Source: Gracilimonas sp. (lineage in GTDB: Bacteria > Bacteroidota > Rhodothermia > Balneolales > Balneolaceae). Taken from it: a stretch of DNA of 64,000 nt. Within the stretch, counting starts at the first letter, position 1, and every line of letters begins with the position of its first letter. This document shows positions 45,708 to 54,651 of the stretch, piece by piece. The stretch is taken from NCBI RefSeq assembly GCF_040218225.1, contig NZ_JAVJQO010000004.1, forward strand, positions 1-64,000. The letters run 5' to 3'. Position numbers and translations under genes: made by a program. Below the pieces are notes generated by a model. That model was given only the letters and a program-made list of their open reading frames with translations. It made no database searches and was not told where the DNA came from.

Positions 45708-46228
45708 GCAATTTATTCAACCAAATATCAGAGGAGGATTACGCCCGGGGGGCATCTGATGCTAAAATCACCCTCTTGGAATATGGGGATTATGAATGCC
45801 CTTACAGCCGCATGGGATATCGGTTTGCCCAGATGTTACTCAGAAATTATTCCGACAGTCTGAAATTTGTATTCCGAAACTTTCCGCTCCGTAAAAAACA
45901 CCCGAATGCACAGCTGGCCGCTGAAGCAGCTTTATGTGCCGGTGCACAAGATCGTTTCTGGGAAATGCACGACCTTCTCTTTGAACATAACCGAACACTT
46001 AGTGAAAGCAGAATCCTTGATTTTGCAGAAGACATCGGGCTGGACTTGTACCGGTTCAAAGTAGATTTAACCACCAATGAATATGCCAAACGTGTCACTA
46101 CCGATTTTCGCGGAGGTGTTCGAAGCGGAGTTGACGACACCCCTGCTTTTTTTGTGAACGGGGAGCGATATTCCGGCGAACTGGATTATAAACAACTGAA
46201 GGCTTTTGTTGATACATTCCTAAACTAA
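45704..46228 (+). CDS. DsbA-like thioredoxin-fold protein with a CPYS active site
   Basis: 174 residues, no signal peptide, so cytoplasmic. The DsbA/FrnE-like fold reads LLEYGDYECPYSRMGYRF, with Cys32 and Ser35 in place of the second cysteine, and the cis-proline lies in VDDTPAFFVNGERYSG. A monothiol site cannot form the internal disulfide needed for dithiol exchange. Such domains are also found fused to NhaA antiporters. Coupled to the Kef-type gene by a 4-base overlap, so it may serve as the antiporter's redox or adduct sensor; that is an inference. Confidence 0.9.
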   Translation: MSNLFNQISEEDYARGASDAKITLLEYGDYECPYSRMGYRFAQMLLRNYSDSLKFVFRNFPLRKKHPNAQLAAEAALCAGAQDRFWEMHDLLFEHNRTLSESRILDFAEDIGLDLYRFKVDLTTNEYAKRVTTDFRGGVRSGVDDTPAFFVNGERYSGELDYKQLKAFVDTFLN

Positions 46229-46238
46229 ATAAACTCCT

Positions 46239-46496
46239 ATGGCTTGTTCACACAAAGATATGATCAAGGTTACCAACACCTCTGCCGATGTATGTCAGGA
46301 TTGTGTGGAACAGGGAAGTTCGTGGGTTCACCTGAGAATGTGCATGACCTGTGGGTATGTGGGCTGTTGCGACTCATCTCCAAACAAACACGCCCGTGCC
46401 CATTTCGAAGAATCAAAACATCCCATCATCCGTTCTGTGGAGCCGGGTGAGGAATGGCGCTGGTGTTATATTGACGAACAATTCGTGAGGCCCTGA
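46239..46496 (+). CDS. UBP-type zinc-finger protein
   Basis: 85 residues that form one ZnF-UBP domain. Ligand-type residues are Cys3, His5, a CQDC pair, CMTCGYVGCCD, and the histidines in KHARAHFEESKHP. The eukaryotic domain binds the C-terminal tail of ubiquitin. Bacteria lack ubiquitin, so the target here is unknown. Its TGA and the following kinase ATG share one base (TGATG), which indicates coupled translation with the kinase. Confidence 0.92.
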   Translation: MACSHKDMIKVTNTSADVCQDCVEQGSSWVHLRMCMTCGYVGCCDSSPNKHARAHFEESKHPIIRSVEPGEEWRWCYIDEQFVRP

Positions 46497-47881
46497 TGAA
46501 CGACTATATCGTAAAAGGCATTAAATCTTTTCCTCAGTTTGCAGAGGTTCCTGAAGACCAGCTTCGGGCTTATGTAGAACTTTCTGAGATCTGCACCTAT
46601 CAACCTGATGAAGTCATTATTAAACCCGGGGATGAGATTAACAAGATGTACCTGGTGCTGGAAGGAAATATCCGTCTCCAGCTCAAGCGCGGAGAACAAT
46701 TCACCGTAATTGATTCTTTTGAAGCCGGAGACCTGACGGGAAAACTTCCTTTTTCAAGACTTCAATCTTCCCTCGCCTATGTTACTGTTATGGAAGAATC
46801 TACCGTTCTGATTACACATGAAGATAAATTCCCGGACGTAGCATCTCATTATAAATTAATTGAGTCGTTTGTGCATGCGCTTTCCGACCGTATTCGCCAT
46901 TTCACAACTCAGCAACAGCAAAATGAAAAATTACTGGCGCTTGGGAAACTTTCAGCCGGACTGGCACATGAATTAAACAATCCGGCTTCAGCTATGGTTA
47001 GAAGTGCTATTTCGCTGAAGGAAAACCTTCATGCCAAACCGGAGAAATTCAAGGGCATGATGGAACTCAATCTTGCCAGCGAACAGGTAGATGCCATTAA
47101 TAAAGTGATTTTTGATAAGCTGAATACCCAGACTCCCTCCCTCTCTTTGATGGAGCGAACCTCTCTCGAAGACGAACTGGCCGACTGGATGGAAGAGCAC
47201 GGTATTGATGAAGCTTATGAGCTTGCAGAAACATTTGCCGAACATGGATTTGATGAGGAGGCACTGGAAAGAATCAAGGATATCGGGGATGAAGCCATGC
47301 TTTCACCTGTATTCAAATGGATTGAAGATGTGTTTGTAACTGAGAAAATGATTGCAGAAGTAGAAGATGCTTCCCGCCGGATTTCTGACCTTGTTTCTTC
47401 TGTAAAAACCTATTCTCATATGGATCAGGCAAATGAAAAAGAACCGGTTGACCTTGATAAGTTGTTGAAAAGTACCCTCAGCATTTTGAATCATAAGATT
47501 AAGGAAAAACAGATTTCTGTAGATGTCAGCATTCCTGATGATTTGCCTGAATTTTGTGGTTTTGTGAGTGAACTAAATCAGGTTTGGATGAATTTACTCG
47601 ACAACGCGGTGGATGCTTCTGAGAAAGAAGGCCATATCGAGATTTCTGCCAAAACGAAAAACGGCGACCTCCGAATTTTTTTTAAAGATCATGGTGCCGG
47701 AATTCCGGAAGACATCCAAACAAAAATTTTTGATCCTTTCTTTACAACCAAAGGAGTAGGACAGGGAACCGGACTTGGGCTCGATTTTGTACGGAAAATT
47801 GTGAATAAACACGATGGAACTATTTCAGTTCAATCCAAACCCGGAGAAACTATTTTTGAACTCTGTTTCCCACTCAAGTAA
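46496..47881 (+). CDS. Soluble histidine kinase with cyclic-nucleotide-binding-like domain
   Basis: 461 residues, no membrane helices. Residues 8-130 form a cNMP-binding-like beta roll (VIIKPGDEINKMYLVLEGNIRL split over two strands; DSFEAGDLTGKLPF in the phosphate-cassette region, lacking the canonical RxA arginine). A long helix leads to the H-box GKLSAGLAHELNNPASAMV with His158. An inserted helical segment of about 100 residues separates it from the ATPase (NQVWMNLLDNAVDAS, DHGAGIPEDIQ, GTGLGLDFV). It is likely the partner of the following response-regulator fusion. Confidence 0.92.
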   Translation: MNDYIVKGIKSFPQFAEVPEDQLRAYVELSEICTYQPDEVIIKPGDEINKMYLVLEGNIRLQLKRGEQFTVIDSFEAGDLTGKLPFSRLQSSLAYVTVMEESTVLITHEDKFPDVASHYKLIESFVHALSDRIRHFTTQQQQNEKLLALGKLSAGLAHELNNPASAMVRSAISLKENLHAKPEKFKGMMELNLASEQVDAINKVIFDKLNTQTPSLSLMERTSLEDELADWMEEHGIDEAYELAETFAEHGFDEEALERIKDIGDEAMLSPVFKWIEDVFVTEKMIAEVEDASRRISDLVSSVKTYSHMDQANEKEPVDLDKLLKSTLSILNHKIKEKQISVDVSIPDDLPEFCGFVSELNQVWMNLLDNAVDASEKEGHIEISAKTKNGDLRIFFKDHGAGIPEDIQTKIFDPFFTTKGVGQGTGLGLDFVRKIVNKHDGTISVQSKPGETIFELCFPLK

Positions 47882-47959
47882 TTCAAAATTAAAGATGAAA
47901 AACTTAAAATTAGTCTCAACAATTTTATACCGTTTCGTCTTTAATTTTTAATTTTGAAT
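47881..47959. repeat. AT-rich palindrome, second copy
   Basis: ATTCAAAATT at 47881-47890 pairs with AATTTTGAAT at 47950-47959, and AAAGATG pairs with CGTCTTT further in (one G-U pair). It shares the ATTCAAAAT and AAAGATGAAAAA segments with the palindrome near 44072 and sits in the gap between the kinase and the response-regulator fusion. Confidence 0.6.
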
Positions 47960-47976
47960 TTTTAATTCCCGCAGGG

Positions 47977-49644
47977 ATGAGTAAACCGATAATTTTTGTA
48001 ATTGATGATGATGCACAGGTCCTCCGTGCGGTGACGAGAGATTTGCGCAACCAATACCGCAGCGATTACCGGATTATGAGCACCGACTCCTGCAAAGAGG
48101 CGTTGGAATCTTTACCCAACCTGAAGAAAAAAGGAGAAACAGTAGCGCTCTTTCTCAGCGATCAGCGGATGCCCGAAATGATGGGCGTTGAATTTCTGGA
48201 GAAGGCCAGAAAAATATACCCCGAAGCCAAGCGGGTGTTGCTAACCGCTTACTCTGATATGGAAGCCGCTATCAAAGCCATAAATGAGGTGCAGCTTGAT
48301 TATTATTTACTGAAACCCTGGGATCCTCCCGAAGAAAAACTATACCCCATTCTCGACGATCAGCTGGATGAATGGCTGGCGAACTTCAAACCCGAGTTTC
48401 ACGGAATCCGCCTCGTTGGTTATCAATACTCGCCTAAATCACATGCTGTAAAGGATTATCTTTCAGGGAACCTGATTCCCTATCGCTGGCTCGATATTGA
48501 AACCAATGACAAAGCCTCCGATCTGCTGAAGGATTATGAAATCAGTAATGACGACCTTCCGGCTATCTTTTTTGAGGATGGAAGTCATTTTATTGAGCCT
48601 TCTCCCAAAGCCATTGCCGAGAAACTTGGCCGTAGTCCTACCGCGAATGAAAATATCTATGATGTGGCTATTATCGGCGCCGGCCCGGCCGGACTTGCCG
48701 CAGCCGTTTATGGAGGTTCCGAAGGGTTAAAAACACTGCTCATTGAAAAACGGGCCCCCGGCGGACAAGCGGGTACAAGCTCCAGGATCGAAAATTATCT
48801 CGGATTCCCAAAAGGACTTAGCGGTTCTGATTTAGCCCGACGAGCCATCACCCAGGCCAAACGTTTTGGCGTTGAATTTCTATCGCCACAGGAAGTGGTC
48901 GACATATCCCTCACCGATCAATACAAAACCGTAAAAATGGCCGATGGTTCTGAGATTAATGCGAAGGCAGTGGTGGTAACCACCGGCGTAAATTATCGCA
49001 AACTGGAAAGCAAAGGAATTTCAGATTTTACCGGAGCTGGCATTTATTATGGCGCTGCGATGACGGAAGCCCATGCTTTCAAAAACAAGCAGGTATATAT
49101 CGTGGGGGGAGGAAACTCAGCCGGACAAGCTGCTATGTATTTATCCACTTTTGCTAAAGATGTGAAAATCCTGATTCGTGGGGAATCTTTGGTTTCCAGC
49201 ATGTCTTCCTATCTCATTCATCAGCTTGATGATACAGAAAACATCACGGTCATGGCCCACACTGAAGTGAAAGAAGCCTGTGGTGATGGAAAACTTCAAA
49301 AACTGGTTTTATATAATAATCAGGAAGATTCACATAGCGATGTGGAAGCTGACGGACTTTTTATTTTCATTGGCGCCCGCCCATATACCGACTGGATTAA
49401 AGCGAATGTGATTAAAAGCGAACGCGGTTTCATAGAAACCGGCAGAGATCTTCAGCGATATGATAACTTCAAAAAAACATGGAAGCTGGACCGTCAGCCT
49501 TATCTGTTAGAAACCTGTTCTCCTGGTATTTTCGCTGCTGGTGATGTACGAGCTGGTGCCATGAACCGGGTAGCCTCGGCTGTGGGCGAAGGCTCGATGG
49601 CCATCAAGTATGTGCATGAGTATCTGGCCGACTCAAACACCTGA
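47977..49644 (+). CDS. Response regulator fused to glutaredoxin-like and thioredoxin-reductase-like domains
   Basis: 555 residues in three parts. A receiver domain (1-125) has VIDDDAQ, Asp62 in LSDQRMPE and Lys113 in LLKPWD. A glutaredoxin-like domain (140-218) reads VGYQYSPKSHAVKDYL, where Ser and His stand in for the active-site cysteines. A FAD/NAD(P)H flavoprotein domain of thioredoxin-reductase type (228-555) has VAIIGAGPAGLAAAVY, PGGQAGTSSRIENYLGFP, YIVGGGNSAGQAA and FAAGDVRAGAMNRVASAVGE. The redox CATC motif of thioredoxin reductase is replaced by GAAM (359-362). It probably reduces another acceptor under control of the adjacent kinase. Confidence 0.93.
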   Translation: MSKPIIFVIDDDAQVLRAVTRDLRNQYRSDYRIMSTDSCKEALESLPNLKKKGETVALFLSDQRMPEMMGVEFLEKARKIYPEAKRVLLTAYSDMEAAIKAINEVQLDYYLLKPWDPPEEKLYPILDDQLDEWLANFKPEFHGIRLVGYQYSPKSHAVKDYLSGNLIPYRWLDIETNDKASDLLKDYEISNDDLPAIFFEDGSHFIEPSPKAIAEKLGRSPTANENIYDVAIIGAGPAGLAAAVYGGSEGLKTLLIEKRAPGGQAGTSSRIENYLGFPKGLSGSDLARRAITQAKRFGVEFLSPQEVVDISLTDQYKTVKMADGSEINAKAVVVTTGVNYRKLESKGISDFTGAGIYYGAAMTEAHAFKNKQVYIVGGGNSAGQAAMYLSTFAKDVKILIRGESLVSSMSSYLIHQLDDTENITVMAHTEVKEACGDGKLQKLVLYNNQEDSHSDVEADGLFIFIGARPYTDWIKANVIKSERGFIETGRDLQRYDNFKKTWKLDRQPYLLETCSPGIFAAGDVRAGAMNRVASAVGEGSMAIKYVHEYLADSNT

Positions 49645-49740
49645 TCATTCCTTAACAAAAGTTTTATCCTACTCACGCTTATAAATCTTATATTGTGAAT
49701 AATGTGTAATTCCCGGTAATAAGGACAGGGAAGCTTCCAC

Positions 49741-49763
49741 CGGCACAACCGTAAATCGTGCCG
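49741..49763 (+). other. Hairpin in the leader of the endonuclease gene
   Basis: CGGCAC and GTGCCG flank an 11-base loop about 40 bases before the ATG. There is no T run, so it is not a terminator. Role unknown. Confidence 0.35.
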
Positions 49764-49803
49764 TCACCACTTCTTTAAATCATTATCATCAAATCCGGAA
49801 GGA

Positions 49804-52689
49804 ATGGCATACCCAAAATCCATCATTCAAAAAGCAGTATCTCTAATTTTTGTGTTCTCGGTGTTTTTCTCCACTACAGCATTCTCTCAAAGCTGTCCCG
49901 CTCAAGGCACTCAAATTTTTCCTGAACTTTCAGGTCAGGAACTATTGGACGCACTGGTTCAGGAATATGGAACCACCGACAACATCAGCTACGATAATGC
50001 ACGGGATATCCTTTATTCCCAGATTGATAATAAAAATGATACACTACTAACCGGTATTTACACAGGATATACTATTGTTTTAGACCCCAATGCCGATCCC
50101 AGTACGGATGCATTTAACAAAGGAATTAACGCCGAACACAGTTGGCCGCAAAGTAAGGGAGCTTCAACAGAGCCTGCTCGTTCCGATATGCATCACCTCT
50201 TTCCAGCTTACTCGCGAGCTAACAGCGCCAGAGGAAATCATCCGTTTTATGAAATTCCAGACCAGGAAACTGAAACCTGGTGGCGACTTGATCAGGATGT
50301 TTCCAATCCCGATGGTAATGTAATTGATGAATACAGCGAGTACAGAAATTCACATCCCAATGCTTCCTATTCGGCCAGCTGGGAACCGCGAGAAGTTTCC
50401 AAAGGTGATGTCGCACGAGCCGCTTTCTATTTCTACACCATGTACAAAACTCAGGCTGACAATGCAGACCCTATTTTCTTTGAAATCCAGAAAGACTTTC
50501 TTCGCAACTGGAACTCTGTAGATGCTGTTTCAACAACTGAATACAATAGAACCTGTGCCATCGCAGAAATTCAAGGCAATGAAGTCAATCCATTTGTGAT
50601 TGACCCTACACTTATTGAACGCGCTTATTTTGAAGGCGATATTAGTCAGACCAATGTTGAATTTTCAGCAACGGTACTTTCTTTTGACGAAGGTCAGTCT
50701 TCGGTTGAAATTGAAGTTTCCATCACCAATCCAAATGCAGATACGGCTACCACTGTTGACGTAGTTTATTCCGGCGGAACGGCTACTTCAGGGGAAGATT
50801 TCCAGGCATTCACCAGCCAAACACTTACCTTCCCGGCCGGCTCTCTGGATCGGCAGTCCGTCACCCTCACCTTAACCGACGATGAGATTGAGGAAGGTAA
50901 TGAAACCATTATTCTGGGATTGGAAGACGTTTCCGGGCCTCAGAACGCGGTTGTAGGTCCTGCTAATTCTGCTGAAATCACGATTCGGGATAACGACGGA
51001 GAAACACCGTCTGCTGCATGGATTAACGAAATGCATTACGATAATGATGGCGGTGATCAGGGAGAATTTGTGGAAATCGCGGTAAATGCAGAATTCGCAG
51101 ATCTGACCGATGTCACGCTTAGTCTTTACAATGGAAATGGGGGTTCTGTTTACGCCACGTACTCAGGCAATGATTTTACGGCCGGAGATGCTGAAAACGG
51201 TATTTCATTCTTTTATGTAGATCTTCCGGTTAATGGATTACAAAATGGGAGCCCGGATGGCATGAGCCTGGATATCGGAGGCGAACTCATTCAATTCCTT
51301 TCTTATGAAGGCACTTTTACCGCTGCCGATGGCCCCGCTCAGGATGTGGAAAGTACGGACATCGGAATTGAACAGCCCGGAAACAGCTCTGCTGGAAGCT
51401 CGCTTTCTCTGGCCGGCACCGGTTCCGGTTATGCTGATTTCAGCTGGGAATTTACTGAAACGAACACTAAAGGATCGCTAAACACCAATCAAACAATCGA
51501 AGGTACAGGCTCAGGTAATGAAACAACCTTCGTTGATTTCACTGCGGCCGAGCAACTTGTTCTTGAAAGTGATGGCACGGTACAAGTCTCTTTAAGCATT
51601 ACCAATCCTGATTCCGAAACCGCTACATCCGTTCAGGTTTCGCAAGCAGGCGGAACGGCTACCGAAAATGACTTCGAGAGTTTTACCACTCAAAACCTGA
51701 CATTCCCGGCTGGTTCATCAGCTAATCAATCGTTCTCTATCACCATTACCGATGATGATGAATATGAGAAAAACGAAACCATTTTACTGGCAATTGAAAG
51801 TATCAGCGGCCCTTCCAATGCGGAAATTGGAATCATCGACACGCTTTCCGTTACCATTCGAAATGATGATGAGCCTCAATTTGAATTAATGGACTTTTGG
51901 ATCAATGAATTTCATTATCAGAATGCAGGTGCTGATAGCAACGAATTTGTAGAAATTGTAGCAAACTTGGGTTCAGTAACTAAAACTCAAAACGAAGATG
52001 ATATACTAATTACTTTATACAATGGAAATAACGGTGAGCAATATTCATCCTTCTCCGGTGATGACATTTTAGCTGAAGAAATTAACTATGCTGGTTTTCA
52101 GATCTATTATGTAGAAACCGAAGGACTACAAAATGGAGATCCTGATGGTATCAGCCTGTCTATACAAGGGGAGGTTGTTCAATTTATTTCCTATGGCGGA
52201 ACTTTTGTTGCCGCAGATGGGCCTGCCAAAGATTATGAAAGTATCGATGTTGGGGTGATAGAAACGGAATCTACTACAAACGGATCAATTTCATTAACGG
52301 GAACAGGACAGTTTTATAATGAGTTTTCATGGGCAATAACTGATTCTTCAACAAAGGGTTCAGAGAATAAAGGACAAGAATTGCAGATTACAACCTCCAA
52401 CGAAGACGAAAACCCAACTATCGCCGACGACTTCAAACTCCATCAAAACTACCCGAACCCGTTTAACCCAACTACCAATATCACCTATGAGCTGAAGGGT
52501 GCGGTGAATGTGACCCTGACCGTTTACAACGTGCTGGGACAAAAAGTTGAAACTCTGGTAGACGGGATGAAAAGCGCCGGTTCACATATGGCTACTTTCG
52601 ATGCCTCCGGCCTTTCAAGTGGCGTTTATTTCTATCAACTAAGAGCAGGTGAGCGCACCTTCACACAGAAGATGTTGCTGTCGAAGTAG
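49804..52689 (+). CDS. Secreted endonuclease I with two Calx-beta/lamin-tail-like units and sorting domain
   Basis: 961 residues with a signal peptide ending near AFSQ. The EndA/NucM-type nuclease domain (about 40-270) carries NAEHSWPQSKGAS and DMHHLFPAYSRANSARGNHPF, with the catalytic-type histidine and metal-binding asparagine. Calx-beta domains follow at about 285-395 and 575-690 (each with NPdsdTATtVxV and GTATxxxDFxxFT patterns). A lamin-tail-like domain follows each of them (AAWINEMHYDNDGGDQGEFVE and a second WINEFHYQNAGADSNEFVE). The sorting module with [16 protein letters not shown] ends the protein. It probably degrades extracellular DNA at the cell surface. Confidence 0.92.
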   Translation: MAYPKSIIQKAVSLIFVFSVFFSTTAFSQSCPAQGTQIFPELSGQELLDALVQEYGTTDNISYDNARDILYSQIDNKNDTLLTGIYTGYTIVLDPNADPSTDAFNKGINAEHSWPQSKGASTEPARSDMHHLFPAYSRANSARGNHPFYEIPDQETETWWRLDQDVSNPDGNVIDEYSEYRNSHPNASYSASWEPREVSKGDVARAAFYFYTMYKTQADNADPIFFEIQKDFLRNWNSVDAVSTTEYNRTCAIAEIQGNEVNPFVIDPTLIERAYFEGDISQTNVEFSATVLSFDEGQSSVEIEVSITNPNADTATTVDVVYSGGTATSGEDFQAFTSQTLTFPAGSLDRQSVTLTLTDDEIEEGNETIILGLEDVSGPQNAVVGPANSAEITIRDNDGETPSAAWINEMHYDNDGGDQGEFVEIAVNAEFADLTDVTLSLYNGNGGSVYATYSGNDFTAGDAENGISFFYVDLPVNGLQNGSPDGMSLDIGGELIQFLSYEGTFTAADGPAQDVESTDIGIEQPGNSSAGSSLSLAGTGSGYADFSWEFTETNTKGSLNTNQTIEGTGSGNETTFVDFTAAEQLVLESDGTVQVSLSITNPDSETATSVQVSQAGGTATENDFESFTTQNLTFPAGSSANQSFSITITDDDEYEKNETILLAIESISGPSNAEIGIIDTLSVTIRNDDEPQFELMDFWINEFHYQNAGADSNEFVEIVANLGSVTKTQNEDDILITLYNGNNGEQYSSFSGDDILAEEINYAGFQIYYVETEGLQNGDPDGISLSIQGEVVQFISYGGTFVAADGPAKDYESIDVGVIETESTTNGSISLTGTGQFYNEFSWAITDSSTKGSENKGQELQITTSNEDENPTIADDFKLHQNYPNPFNPTTNITYELKGAVNVTLTVYNVLGQKVETLVDGMKSAGSHMATFDASGLSSGVYFYQLRAGERTFTQKMLLSK

Positions 52690-52718
52690 ATCCTAAGTTA
52701 CCGTAAGGGCCTATTCAG

Positions 52719-52739
52719 ATGCTGAATCAAGTTCAGCAT
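52719..52739. repeat. Perfect hairpin between convergent genes
   Basis: ATGCTGAA and TTCAGCAT flank a TCAAG loop, followed by GAC. It resembles dispersed CTGAA...TTCAG...ATGAC palindromes and lies between endonuclease I and the convergent AsmA-like gene. No T run is present. Confidence 0.5.
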
Positions 52740-52802
52740 GACAACACAACTATTTTAGAAAAAGGAATTCGCTTTCTATAGACTTGTAAAATTAAGGACA
52801 GA

Positions 52803-54647
52803 TTAAAAATCGATGCCAATCTTGTCTTTGATTTTATCTTTCACTGAGTCTTCAAGCTCTTTCTTACGCTCTTCGAGTTCTTTCTTTTTCTCTTCAACTA
52901 CTTTTAGTTGTTCGTCCACTTTAGCCTGAAGCTCTTCATAGCGTTTACGGAGTTCAGCTTCTTTCTGAGTCTTGAATCTCTCCAATTGCTCTTTTTTACC
53001 GGCTACTTGTTTCTGTACTTCTGCTCTGATTTTACGCTTCGCATTTTCCACTTCTTGGCTTACGGTTTGCTTCAGCGCGTTCATGAATAAGTCATCTACG
53101 TTGGATCGTACCCGAACCCGCAATGGGCCATTAATATTATCAACCAAAGCAGCTACATCAATTTGATTTGTACTGCCAATCGCATTTCGGATCAGGGATT
53201 CTACCCGGTTCTTCGGCTTGCCTGCAGCGGCAAAATCAAAGCTGATATTTCTGGCTATATAATCAATGCGACTGTCAATTCTCTTATCAATGATATTCAT
53301 CTCCACATTCAGCTCACCCTTTCCGGTTTTCAGTTCATAGGGGAGTAAATCAGACCCGGACAGCCTGGCCTTTGAAAGCGTAAAACCGGCATAATTCACC
53401 CTGAAGCTTTCTTTTGGATCTTTTTCCAGGTAATTAAACTCCCCGTTTACCGTCAGTGCGACTTCATTTTCATCCTGACCCTGCACATTAAACTTCACAG
53501 GCTTGCCGGTCTTTTTCTGGCTGCTGCTGATGTCGGTTACTGTTCCGGAGATATTGATATCCGATTTCGTTTTTCCGGAAAGCTCGATATTCTTAAACCA
53601 AAATCCCGGATAATCATATTTATCTGAAAAATGGTAATCGAGGCCTTCATACCTTGGAATATCCTGAACCGAATCCTCTTCACCCACCAAACGACTGCCA
53701 TACTCTCTGGCAATAGCCACGTATTCAAGATAGGCTGCATAATCCCCTAACAGGTTTTGCCCGAACAAGGCTTTCCCAATATTCTGAACGTCCAAATCCG
53801 GTAGTTTGGCTACACTAAGTGCCCGCTGGTAGTCTTCCCTGATCCAGTTGTCTACTTGACCCAGGTCATTGCGGGTGGTTCCGTAATCCTGCTCAAATTC
53901 TTTCTTCAGGTTTTCAGCACGTGTTTTGAGCGAGTCTACCTGCTTCCGAAGCTTCTGCACATTTTCAATGGCTTCCACTACCTGCTTTGGATTTTTTATT
54001 TCCTTAGGCTTGATGGATTCAACGGTAGTGCGAACTTTGGCAACTTCTTCATTCACCTTGGTATTCTTGAAGGTGCTGTCCCACTTTGTGTATGTCCTCT
54101 GAATTCCCTGCCGTAGTGAATCAATTTTATCAACTGATTGAATATTAACCTTAGCCATCAGGCTGTCTACATTCAGGTCGTCTCTTACATCTGTGAATTT
54201 AACCTCGGCATTCTTTTTGGCTTCGCTTGTCACCTGACTAACCACACTATACAAAAAGCCGGGTTCTTCATTCTTTACATCTTCCGGTATTTCAAAATAG
54301 CCATCCGTTTCCCGTTCGGTATCCATTTGAAAGCCCGTCATCTTTACATTATCAACGATCACTTTACTGCGAAGGATTAAAGGCCAGAATTCCATACTGA
54401 ATTCAGTTTCACCAGTCTCAAAAGTATTCTGCATCGTATTGTTGGAATTAGCCACCTGCAACCGGTTCCACTTAATGTGCAGATCCAGCAAGCTGAAGTC
54501 AAAACCATCAAGCTCTACTTTAGCTTCGTTTAGAATGCTCCCCTGATATTCAATTTGCTCTTCCACCCAGTCATCAGTAATAAAAAATACAGCGGCAAAG
54601 CCGATTCCAACCAATACTAAAACCGTAATTATTCCACCTATTCTCAT
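52803..54647 (-). CDS. AsmA-like membrane-anchored protein (TIGR03545-type)
   Basis: 614 residues. One N-terminal helix (about 5-25, IITVLVLVGIGFAAVFFI) anchors a long periplasmic region with short DUF/AsmA-like beta segments (IVDNVKMTGFQMDTERETDG; GLDYHFSDKYDYPGFWFKNIELSGKTKSD split over strands). The last 90 residues are a highly charged coiled coil rich in Lys and Glu. This matches my memory of the TIGR03545 family, which is found next to a TIGR03546/DUF2062 gene, as here, five bases downstream of it. It may bridge membranes like other AsmA-type lipid-transfer proteins; that is inferred. Confidence 0.75.
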   Translation of the reverse strand: MRIGGIITVLVLVGIGFAAVFFITDDWVEEQIEYQGSILNEAKVELDGFDFSLLDLHIKWNRLQVANSNNTMQNTFETGETEFSMEFWPLILRSKVIVDNVKMTGFQMDTERETDGYFEIPEDVKNEEPGFLYSVVSQVTSEAKKNAEVKFTDVRDDLNVDSLMAKVNIQSVDKIDSLRQGIQRTYTKWDSTFKNTKVNEEVAKVRTTVESIKPKEIKNPKQVVEAIENVQKLRKQVDSLKTRAENLKKEFEQDYGTTRNDLGQVDNWIREDYQRALSVAKLPDLDVQNIGKALFGQNLLGDYAAYLEYVAIAREYGSRLVGEEDSVQDIPRYEGLDYHFSDKYDYPGFWFKNIELSGKTKSDINISGTVTDISSSQKKTGKPVKFNVQGQDENEVALTVNGEFNYLEKDPKESFRVNYAGFTLSKARLSGSDLLPYELKTGKGELNVEMNIIDKRIDSRIDYIARNISFDFAAAGKPKNRVESLIRNAIGSTNQIDVAALVDNINGPLRVRVRSNVDDLFMNALKQTVSQEVENAKRKIRAEVQKQVAGKKEQLERFKTQKEAELRKRYEELQAKVDEQLKVVEEKKKELEERKKELEDSVKDKIKDKIGIDF

Positions 54648-54651
54648 GGCC

